Below are positions 1-6,491 of a stretch of 64,000 nucleotides of DNA, piece after piece. The position numbers and the translations under genes are program-made. Position 1 is the stretch's first letter. Each line of letters opens with the position of its first letter. This DNA comes from CBFFRJ01 sp051486985 (lineage in GTDB: Bacteria; Pseudomonadota; Gammaproteobacteria; Enterobacterales; Enterobacteriaceae). Below the pieces are notes generated by a model, which searched no databases, was not told the DNA's origin, and worked only from the letters and a program-made list of their open reading frames with translations. The stretch lies in NCBI RefSeq assembly GCF_051486985.1, contig NZ_JAHVDV010000002.1:186001-250000 (forward strand), given 5' to 3'.

Positions 1-804
1 ATGCAGAGGCTGGAGCAGTTGGTTGGAAAAGAGCTTTTCGCCCGTCACGGTCGTAATAAGCTTCTCACCGAACACGGCATTCAGTTACTGGGCTACGCCA
101 GAAAAATTTTACGCTTTAATGATGAAGCATGTACCTCGCTGATGTTTAGCAATTTACAGGGGGGGCTTACGATTGGCGCGTCTGATGAATCGGCCGATAC
201 CATCCTGCCGTTCCTGCTCAACCGTATAAGTTCGGTTTACCCAAAGCTGGCGTTAGATGTTCGTGTAAAACGTAACCCTTTCGCCGGGGAAAGGTTGCAG
301 GAAGACGATGTTGATTTGATTGTGACCACCCACCGATCAGGCCTGGAGAACTGCCTGACACTGAGGACGTCTCCAACCCACTGGTATTGCGCGGCTGATT
401 TTATGCTGCAAAAAGGCGAGGCGGTACCTCTGGTGCTGCTCGATGAACCCAGTCCGTTTCGCGAGCTCATCCTTAACGCGCTGAACGCCGCTGACGTTGC
501 CTGGCGCATTGCTTATGTTGCTTCGACTTTGTCAGCGGTCAAAGCCGCCGTAAAGGCAGGGTTGGGCGTCACGGCACGACCTGTTGAGATGATGAGTCCC
601 GATCTGCGAGTGCTTGGCAATACGGAGGGATTACCCGCGCTTCCTGAAACCGAATATGTGCTCTGCGTCAACGCCCGTAGCCAGAATAAACTGGCGCAGG
701 TCATTTTCCAGGCGATGGAGCACTACCAGAATCCGTGGCAGTATGGCACGCGTGCCACCGAAGGAGGAGGCGACTCGCTGGTCGCGGAGGATGATTTTGG
801 CTGA
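1..804 (+). CDS. lrhA: LysR-family regulator LrhA (5' end outside window)
   Basis: LrhA is a LysR-type transcription factor; in E. coli it represses flhDC (motility) and type 1 fimbriae and affects RpoS levels. The window opens inside the gene. The first codon read here is an internal Met in the helix-turn-helix region (MQRLEQLVGKELFARHG), about residue 46 of the 312-residue E. coli protein, so roughly 45 N-terminal residues lie upstream. The visible 267 residues hold the end of the winged helix, the linker helix and the whole effector-binding domain (motifs TIGASDESADTILPF, GLGVTARPVEMMSPDLRVL). The C-terminal tail differs from E. coli. As in E. coli, the gene sits just upstream of nuoA on the same strand, separated by a terminator-like hairpin and a long regulatory gap. 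Confidence 0.95.
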   Translation: MQRLEQLVGKELFARHGRNKLLTEHGIQLLGYARKILRFNDEACTSLMFSNLQGGLTIGASDESADTILPFLLNRISSVYPKLALDVRVKRNPFAGERLQEDDVDLIVTTHRSGLENCLTLRTSPTHWYCAADFMLQKGEAVPLVLLDEPSPFRELILNALNAADVAWRIAYVASTLSAVKAAVKAGLGVTARPVEMMSPDLRVLGNTEGLPALPETEYVLCVNARSQNKLAQVIFQAMEHYQNPWQYGTRATEGGGDSLVAEDDFG

Positions 805-840
805 CAGGCACGGCAAAAACTGGTAACAAATTGTAAATGC

Positions 841-888
841 AAAAATGGACCGCTGATGGAAAAAAGCAAGTCATCGGTTCATTTTTGA
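841..888 (+). terminator. Probable rho-independent terminator of lrhA
   Basis: AAAAATG-G-ACCG at 841-852 pairs with CGGT-T-CATTTTT ending at 886, with an inner ATG/CAT extension and an A-rich loop. The 3' arm ends in a T run. It lies 37 bases after the lrhA stop, so it would insulate nuo from lrhA transcription. The stem is imperfect. Confidence 0.6.
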
Positions 889-1295
889 CACCAATGCTTA
901 TGGATGAGCGAAATGAAAATTATAAAATGCTGCTATATCAACAGATTAACAATCTTTCCTCCACAATTCCCCTTCATGTTCTATAGTTTTTAGTGATACT
1001 GCGGCATGTTAAAAATCAGGCTATTTTGTTGCCGTTTTTAGTGATGAATTAACAAAAGCGTGTCTCAGATCAAGAAAATACTCCCACAGAGGGGGAGGAA
1101 TCCGTGCAAAATCCTGTCAAAATAAGAGGGTAATTTTTGTAAAACCTCACAACGGACACGATTCAACACCCTAAAAGATCATGGGCTTCGTCGAGGTTGA
1201 ATAAGAAAACGGCATTTAATGTTAATGAGTTGCTGCCGATGTAAACTAATGTGAGGAAACTTTTGTTAAAGTTGACAAAAGGTTATAGAAAGGAG

Positions 1296-1350
1296 TAAAA
1301 CCCACATCGTTTGGCTGACTTGTCAAATTCTTACTTAACGTGTGGTTTTA
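1296..1350 (+). other. Hairpin in nuo leader
   Basis: TAAAACC(C)ACA(T)CG at 1296-1309 is complementary to CGTGTGGTTTTA at 1339-1350 with two single-base bulges, forming a 12-bp stem around a 29-base loop. It lies 76 bases before nuoA. There is no T run after the 3' arm, so it is not an intrinsic terminator. It may be an mRNA-stability or regulatory structure, or an operator-like inverted repeat. Confidence 0.45.
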
Positions 1351-1425
1351 TTCCTCCCCATGAATCGATGTAGCGCCATCTGCCGAAAAGAGCAGAGTAG
1401 TAAGCGCTACCTTTTGAGCTAAGCA

Positions 1426-1869
1426 ATGCGTATGTCAACATCCACTGAAATCATCGCTCATCATTGGGCGTTCGCAGTCTTTCTTATTGTCGCAATTGGC
1501 CTGTGCTGCCTGATGTTGCTCGGCGGCTGGTATCTCGGCGGTCGCGCACGCGCAAGACACAAAAACGTTCCTTTCGAATCGGGTATTGATTCGGTCGGTA
1601 CCGCACGCCTGCGTCTCTCCGCTAAGTTCTATTTGGTGGCCATGTTCTTCGTCATCTTCGATGTTGAAGCGCTCTATCTGTATGCATGGGCAACTTCCAT
1701 TCGCGAGAGTCGTTGGCTCGGTTTTGCCGAAGCCGCAATTTTCATTTTAGTGCTGCTGGCAGGTCTTTTTTATCTGGTGCGAATCGGCGCGCTGGACTGG
1801 ACGCCGTCGCGTTCACGTCGTGCTCAAATCAACCCAGAGACTACCAACTACACTAATCGTCAACGCTAA
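1426..1869 (+). CDS. nuoA: NADH:quinone oxidoreductase subunit NuoA
   Basis: NuoA is a small membrane subunit of complex I (ND3 homologue), sitting at the junction of the hydrophilic and membrane arms near the quinone site. It has 147 residues, the same as E. coli. Three transmembrane segments are visible (about 15-36, 68-90 and 98-118), and the conserved ND3 loop between TM1 and TM2 holds the motif KNVPFESGIDSVG. The chosen start gives MRMSTSTEII, collinear with E. coli MSMSTSTEVI; a second ATG two codons later is also possible. It is the first gene of the operon and is followed by nuoB after 15 bases. Confidence 0.98.
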   Translation: MRMSTSTEIIAHHWAFAVFLIVAIGLCCLMLLGGWYLGGRARARHKNVPFESGIDSVGTARLRLSAKFYLVAMFFVIFDVEALYLYAWATSIRESRWLGFAEAAIFILVLLAGLFYLVRIGALDWTPSRSRRAQINPETTNYTNRQR

Positions 1870-1884
1870 CCGCGAGGCAATAAG

Positions 1885-2559
1885 ATGGATTATACGCTCA
1901 CCCGCATAGATCCCAACGGTGAGAACGACCGTTACCCCCTGCAAAAACAGGAGATCGTAACCGACCCCCTGGAACAGGAAGTTAACAAAAGCGTCTACAT
2001 GGGCAAACTCGAAAATGCCCTGCATGACATGGTTAACTGGGGCCGCAAAAACTCAATCTGGCCTTATAACTTCGGGTTGTCCTGCTGTTATGTCGAGATG
2101 GTGACCTCCTTCACCGCCGTGCACGACGTTGCGCGTTTTGGTGCTGAGGTACTGCGTGCTTCCCCACGTCAGGCCGACCTGATGGTGGTTGCAGGAACCT
2201 GTTTTACCAAGATGGCCCCGGTCATTCAGCGTTTGTACGATCAAATGCTGGAACCAAAATGGGTTATCTCCATGGGCGCATGCGCTAACTCCGGTGGGAT
2301 GTATGACATCTACTCCGTGGTTCAGGGCGTCGATAAATTTATCCCCGTGGATGTCTATATCCCAGGATGTCCGCCGCGTCCTGAAGCCTATATGCAGGCT
2401 CTGATGCTGTTGCAGGAATCCATTGGTAAAGAGCGCCGCCCGCTGTCGTGGGTCGTTGGCGATCAAGGTGTATACCGCGCCAACATGCAGTCGGAACGCG
2501 ACCGCAAACGCGGCGAGCGTATTGCAGTCACGAATCTGCGTACGCCTGACGAGATTTAA
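1885..2559 (+). CDS. nuoB: NADH:quinone oxidoreductase subunit NuoB
   Basis: NuoB (PSST homologue) carries the terminal [4Fe-4S] cluster N2, which passes electrons to quinone at the interface with NuoCD and NuoH. Cluster ligands are visible in the motifs GLSCCYVEM, GTCFTK and PGCPPRPE, including the characteristic tandem Cys pair. The protein is 224 residues, against 220 in E. coli. The difference is four extra residues in the N-terminal segment (MGKLENALHDMVNWG where E. coli has MGKLNDMVNWG), ahead of the catalytic fold. A 90-base spacer to nuoC contains a CTTCGC/GCGAAG inverted repeat (2587-2617). Confidence 0.98.
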   Translation: MDYTLTRIDPNGENDRYPLQKQEIVTDPLEQEVNKSVYMGKLENALHDMVNWGRKNSIWPYNFGLSCCYVEMVTSFTAVHDVARFGAEVLRASPRQADLMVVAGTCFTKMAPVIQRLYDQMLEPKWVISMGACANSGGMYDIYSVVQGVDKFIPVDVYIPGCPPRPEAYMQALMLLQESIGKERRPLSWVVGDQGVYRANMQSERDRKRGERIAVTNLRTPDEI

Positions 2560-2649
2560 TTTGCGCCTGCGGGTTGTGGCATCAATCTTCGCATTTTAAT
2601 AATCAACTAACGCGAAGCCATACCTGACAGTCACCACGGAAATTTTGCA

Positions 2650-4452
2650 ATGGTGAACAATATGACTGACTTAACTGCGCAAGACGCCACATGGCAGACC
2701 CGGGATCACCTTGATGATCCCGTCATTGGCGAACTGCGCAACCGTTTTGGGCCGGATGCCTTTACCGTTCAGGCGACCCGCACCGGGGTGCCCGTAGTAT
2801 GGGTGAAGCGCGAACAGTTACTGGAAGTGGGCGATTTCTTAAAGAGACTGCCAAAACCTTACGTCATGCTGTTTGATTTACACGGCATGGACGAACGTCT
2901 TCGCACGCACCGCGCGGGTTTACCTGCCGCGGATTTTTCCGTTTTCTACCACCTGATTTCCATTGAACGCAATCGCGATATCATGCTCAAGGTGGCATTG
3001 TCTGAAAACGATCTGCGCGTACCGACGTTCACCAAACTTTTCCCGAACGCCAACTGGTATGAGCGTGAAACCTGGGAAATGTTTGGAATTGATATTGAAG
3101 GCCACCCTCATCTGACGCGCATCATGATGCCGCAGACCTGGACAGGCCACCCGCTGCGTAAAGACTATCCGGCGCGTGCAACCGAGTTCGATCCCTTTGA
3201 GCTGACCAAAGCCAAGCAGGATCTGGAAATGGAAGCGCTGACCTTCAAACCGGAAGACTGGGGCATGAAGCGCGGCACCAGTAACGAGGACTTTATGTTC
3301 CTCAACCTGGGTCCTAACCACCCCTCTGCGCACGGTGCTTTCCGCATTATTCTTCAGCTTGATGGCGAAGAGATTGTCGACTGCGTCCCGGACATCGGTT
3401 ACCACCACCGTGGTGCTGAAAAAATGGGTGAGCGCCAGTCCTGGCATAGCTACATTCCTTACACCGACCGTATCGAGTATCTCGGCGGTTGCGTGAACGA
3501 AATGCCGTATGTGCTGGCCGTTGAGAAGCTGGCGGGTATTACTGTCCCGGCGCGTGTGGACGTGATTCGTGTGATGCTCTCTGAACTGTTCCGCATCAAC
3601 AGTCACCTGCTCTATATCTCGACCTTTATTCAGGACGTTGGCGCAATGACGCCGGTCTTCTTTGCCTTCACCGATCGTCAGAAAATTTACGATCTAGTGG
3701 AAGCGATCACCGGTTTCCGTATGCACCCGGCCTGGTTCCGTATCGGTGGTGTGGCACACGATCTGCCGCGCGGTTGGGATCGTCTGCTGCGTGAATTCCT
3801 CGACTGGATGCCAAAACGTCTGGCTTCGTATGAGAAAGCCGCGCTGCGCAACAGCATTCTGAAAGGGCGTTCTCAGGGTGTTGCCGCCTACGGCGCGAAA
3901 GAAGCGCTGGAGTGGGGCACCACGGGTGCAGGCCTGCGTGCTACCGGGATCGATTTTGACGTGCGTAAGGCGCGCCCTTACTCCGGTTATGAAAACTTCG
4001 ACTTTGAAGTGCCGGTTGGTGGTGGGGTATCCGACTGCTACACCCGTGTCATGCTGAAAGTTGAAGAGCTGCGCCAGAGTCTGCGCATCCTTGAGCAGTG
4101 CCTCAACAATATGCCGGAAGGCCCGTTCAAAGCGGATCACCCGCTGACCACGCCGCCGCCGAAAGAGCGCACGCTGCAACATATCGAAACCCTGATCACG
4201 CACTTCCTGCAGGTTTCCTGGGGTCCGGTCATGCCGGCGCAAGAATCCTTCCAGATGATTGAAGCGACCAAGGGTATCAACAGTTACTACCTGACCAGCG
4301 ATGGCAGCACCATGAGCTACCGTACGCGCGTGCGGACGCCAAGCTTCCCGCACCTGCAGCAGATACCATCCGCCATTCGCGGTAGCCTGGTTTCCGACCT
4401 GATTGTGTATCTGGGTAGTATCGATTTTGTTATGTCAGATGTGGACCGCTAA
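2650..4452 (+). CDS. nuoC: NADH:quinone oxidoreductase fused subunit NuoCD
   Basis: This is the fused 30-kDa/49-kDa subunit of complex I, typical of enterobacteria, where NuoC and NuoD form one 600-residue chain. The N-terminal third (to about 190) is the NuoC domain, with ERETWEMFGIDIEGHPHL and HPLRKDYP. The remainder is the NuoD domain, related to the large subunit of NiFe hydrogenases without the metal ligands, with NLGPNHPSAHGAFR and PDIGYHHRGAEKMGERQ lining the quinone cavity. The start MVNNMTDLTAQD matches E. coli; a second in-frame ATG four codons later could also initiate. The stop is 2 bases before the nuoE start, suggesting translational coupling. Confidence 0.98.
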   Translation: MVNNMTDLTAQDATWQTRDHLDDPVIGELRNRFGPDAFTVQATRTGVPVVWVKREQLLEVGDFLKRLPKPYVMLFDLHGMDERLRTHRAGLPAADFSVFYHLISIERNRDIMLKVALSENDLRVPTFTKLFPNANWYERETWEMFGIDIEGHPHLTRIMMPQTWTGHPLRKDYPARATEFDPFELTKAKQDLEMEALTFKPEDWGMKRGTSNEDFMFLNLGPNHPSAHGAFRIILQLDGEEIVDCVPDIGYHHRGAEKMGERQSWHSYIPYTDRIEYLGGCVNEMPYVLAVEKLAGITVPARVDVIRVMLSELFRINSHLLYISTFIQDVGAMTPVFFAFTDRQKIYDLVEAITGFRMHPAWFRIGGVAHDLPRGWDRLLREFLDWMPKRLASYEKAALRNSILKGRSQGVAAYGAKEALEWGTTGAGLRATGIDFDVRKARPYSGYENFDFEVPVGGGVSDCYTRVMLKVEELRQSLRILEQCLNNMPEGPFKADHPLTTPPPKERTLQHIETLITHFLQVSWGPVMPAQESFQMIEATKGINSYYLTSDGSTMSYRTRVRTPSFPHLQQIPSAIRGSLVSDLIVYLGSIDFVMSDVDR

Positions 4453-4454
4453 TT

Positions 4455-4955
4455 ATGCACGAGAATCAATTACCAGAAACCGAGGCCTTTGAGCTGAGTG
4501 CGGCAGAGCGTGAAGCCATTGAGCACGAGAAGCATCACTACGAAGACCCGCGTGCGGCGTCCATTGAAGCGCTGAAGATTGTTCAAAAACAGCGCGGTTG
4601 GGTGCCGGATGGGGCGATTTACGCCATCGCTGAGGTGCTGGGCATCCCGGCAAGTGATGTCGAAGGCGTTGCCACCTTCTACAGCCAGATTTTCCGCCAG
4701 CCGGTGGGGCGTCATGTGATTCGCTATTGCGACAGCGTGGTCTGCCATATTACCGGCTATCAGGGCATTCAGTCTGCGATTGAAAGCCATCTGAAAATCA
4801 AGCCGGGCCAGACGACGTTTGACGGACGCTTTACGCTGCTGCCGACCTGCTGTCTGGGCAATTGCGATAAGGGGCCAAACATGATGATTGATGAGGACAC
4901 TCATGCACATCTGACCCCGGAAGGCATCCCCGAATTACTGGAGCGGTATAAATGA
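4455..4955 (+). CDS. nuoE: NADH:quinone oxidoreductase subunit NuoE
   Basis: NuoE (24-kDa subunit) has a thioredoxin-like fold that binds the off-path [2Fe-2S] cluster N1a in the NADH dehydrogenase module. The four Cys ligands are visible in CDSVVCHITG (near residue 92) and PTCCLGNCDKGP (near 133). It has 166 residues, as in E. coli. Its stop overlaps the nuoF start by four bases (ATGA at 4952-4955), the usual coupling for subunits that assemble together. Confidence 0.98.
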   Translation: MHENQLPETEAFELSAAEREAIEHEKHHYEDPRAASIEALKIVQKQRGWVPDGAIYAIAEVLGIPASDVEGVATFYSQIFRQPVGRHVIRYCDSVVCHITGYQGIQSAIESHLKIKPGQTTFDGRFTLLPTCCLGNCDKGPNMMIDEDTHAHLTPEGIPELLERYK

Positions 4956-6289
4956 AAGACGTTATCCGTACTCCCGAAACGCATCCGCTGACCTGGCGTC
5001 TGCGTGATGACAAACAGCCCGTGTGGCTGGATGAATATCAAAGTAAAAATGGTTATGCCGGCGCGCGTCGTGCGCTGTCGGGTATGGCCCCGGATGAAAT
5101 CGTCAATGCGGTCAAAGACTCTGGTCTTAAAGGCCGTGGCGGCGCTGGCTTTTCCACCGGTCTGAAGTGGAGCCTGATGCCCAAAGACGAGTCCATGAAC
5201 ATTCGTTACCTGTTATGTAACGCTGATGAAATGGAGCCGGGTACTTATAAAGACCGTTTACTGATGGAGCAACTGCCGCACCTGCTGGTGGAGGGCATGC
5301 TCATCTCCGCGTTTGCGCTGAAAGCGTATCGGGGCTACATCTTCCTGCGCGGTGAGTATATTGAAGCCGCCGTGCACCTGCGTCGTGCGATTGCCGAAGC
5401 GACCGAAGCCGGTCTGCTTGGCAAAAACATCCTCGGCAGCGGGTTCGACTTCGAACTGTTCGTGCACACCGGGGCAGGGCGCTACATCTGTGGTGAAGAG
5501 ACTGCACTGATTAACTCCCTCGAAGGGCGTCGTGCTAATCCGCGCTCCAAGCCGCCTTTCCCGGCAAGTTCGGGCGTATGGGGTAAACCGACCTGCGTCA
5601 ACAACGTCGAAACCCTGTGTAACGTCCCGGCTATTCTGGCGAACGGCGTTGAGTGGTATCAGAACATTTCGACCAGTAAAGATGCCGGCACCAAACTGAT
5701 GGGCTTCTCAGGTCGCGTGAAAAACCCCGGCTTGTGGGAGCTGCCATTTGGCACTACCGCACGTGAAATCCTGGAAGATTATGCAGGTGGTATGCGTGAC
5801 GGCCTGAAATTCAAAGCCTGGCAACCGGGTGGAGCGGGTACCGATTTCCTGACCGAGTCTCACCTGGATCTGCCAATGGAGTTTGAAAGCATTGGCAAAG
5901 CGGGCAGCCGCCTGGGTACGGCGCTGGCGATGGCGGTCGACCACGAAATTGGCATGGTGCCGCTGGTGCGTAACCTGGAAGAGTTTTTCGCCCGTGAATC
6001 CTGCGGCTGGTGTACACCTTGCCGTGACGGTTTGCCGTGGAGCGTGAAAATTCTGCGTGCGCTTGAGCGTGGCGAAGGCCAGCCCGGGGATATCGAGACA
6101 CTTGAGCAACTGTGTCGTTTCCTGGGTCCAGGTAAAACCTTCTGCGCGCATGCGCCAGGTGCGGTTGAACCCCTGCAAAGCGCGATTAAATATTTCCGAG
6201 AAGAATTCGAAGCAGGCATCAAGCAGCAGTTCAGCAATACCAACGCCATAGGCGGTATTCAGCCGAACCTGTTGAAAGCGCGCTGGTGA
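4952..6289 (+). CDS. nuoF: NADH:quinone oxidoreductase subunit NuoF (FMN, NADH site)
   Basis: NuoF (51-kDa subunit) oxidises NADH at its FMN and passes electrons to cluster N3. Visible motifs are the glycine-rich NADH loop GRGGAGFSTGLKW (about residue 64), the FMN-binding stretch GAGRYICGEETALINSLEG (about 174), and the N3 ligands in ESCGWCTPCRDG (about 350) with a fourth Cys in KTFCAHAPG. It has 445 residues, matching E. coli. An unusually long gap for this operon (202 bases, containing an ERIC element) separates it from nuoG. Confidence 0.98.
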   Translation: MKDVIRTPETHPLTWRLRDDKQPVWLDEYQSKNGYAGARRALSGMAPDEIVNAVKDSGLKGRGGAGFSTGLKWSLMPKDESMNIRYLLCNADEMEPGTYKDRLLMEQLPHLLVEGMLISAFALKAYRGYIFLRGEYIEAAVHLRRAIAEATEAGLLGKNILGSGFDFELFVHTGAGRYICGEETALINSLEGRRANPRSKPPFPASSGVWGKPTCVNNVETLCNVPAILANGVEWYQNISTSKDAGTKLMGFSGRVKNPGLWELPFGTTAREILEDYAGGMRDGLKFKAWQPGGAGTDFLTESHLDLPMEFESIGKAGSRLGTALAMAVDHEIGMVPLVRNLEEFFARESCGWCTPCRDGLPWSVKILRALERGEGQPGDIETLEQLCRFLGPGKTFCAHAPGAVEPLQSAIKYFREEFEAGIKQQFSNTNAIGGIQPNLLKARW

Positions 6290-6293
6290 TAGG

Positions 6294-6317
6294 GGTATCT
6301 CGCCCAAACGCGATACC
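6294..6317 (+). other. Hairpin just after nuoF stop
   Basis: GGTATC at 6294-6299 pairs with GATACC at 6312-6317, extended by an inner CG/CG pair across a T.C mismatch, loop CCCAAA. It begins four bases after the nuoF stop and has no T run, so it is more likely an mRNA 3'-end stabiliser or processing site than a terminator. Confidence 0.4.
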
Positions 6318-6343
6318 TGAGAAATTTCGATTAATGCCTGAGT

Positions 6344-6469
6344 AATAACCCAATCCTTCGCACTGTAGCAAGGCGGCAACAGAGCGAATTCCGGAAAAGG
6401 GAGTCAACTGAACTCGCCGGATGAGAGATGGCAACCAACGCGACAACAGCGTGAAGGGTGATGGTTATT
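6344..6469 (+). repeat. ERIC (intergenic repeat unit) between nuoF and nuoG
   Basis: The 126-base segment runs from AATAACC to GGTTATT, and its outer 24 bases are imperfect inverted repeats of each other (CCTTCGCACTGT against ACAGCGTGAAGG). The interior contains AGCAAGGCGGCAAC, GAGCGAATTCC and GGCAACCAACGCG, which match the arms of the enterobacterial repetitive intergenic consensus (127 bp, imperfect palindrome). The middle, where typical copies have the AGCTTAC/GTAAGT hairpin, is degenerate. I recall only a short spacer here in E. coli, so this is a lineage-specific insertion inside the operon. It would be transcribed as a long hairpin. Confidence 0.8.
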
Positions 6470-6491
6470 TGGGCCAACTGGAAGCATGCTA

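Larger units (their letters stand above)
805..1425 (+). promoter_or_regulatory. lrhA-nuoA intergenic region with nuo promoter(s) and leader
   Basis: This 620-base AT-rich gap is the only sizeable non-coding stretch ahead of the 13-gene nuo operon and must hold its promoters. In E. coli the equivalent region is controlled by ArcA, NarL, FNR and IHF. Visible items are a terminator-like hairpin for lrhA (841-886), a TTTAATGTTAATGAGTTG stretch near 1215-1232 that resembles ArcA-type repeats, a TTGACA hexamer at 1272-1277 without a good -10 at 17 bases, a hairpin at 1296-1350, and a 10-base complementarity between 1092-1101 and 1350-1359. I could not fix a transcription start by eye. Confidence 0.6.

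Noticed and set aside
1104..1133. Nine-codon GTG-initiated frame with a good SD in the nuo leader
   Set aside because: Too short to support as a gene; it may not even be transcribed. Kept only as part of the leader finding.
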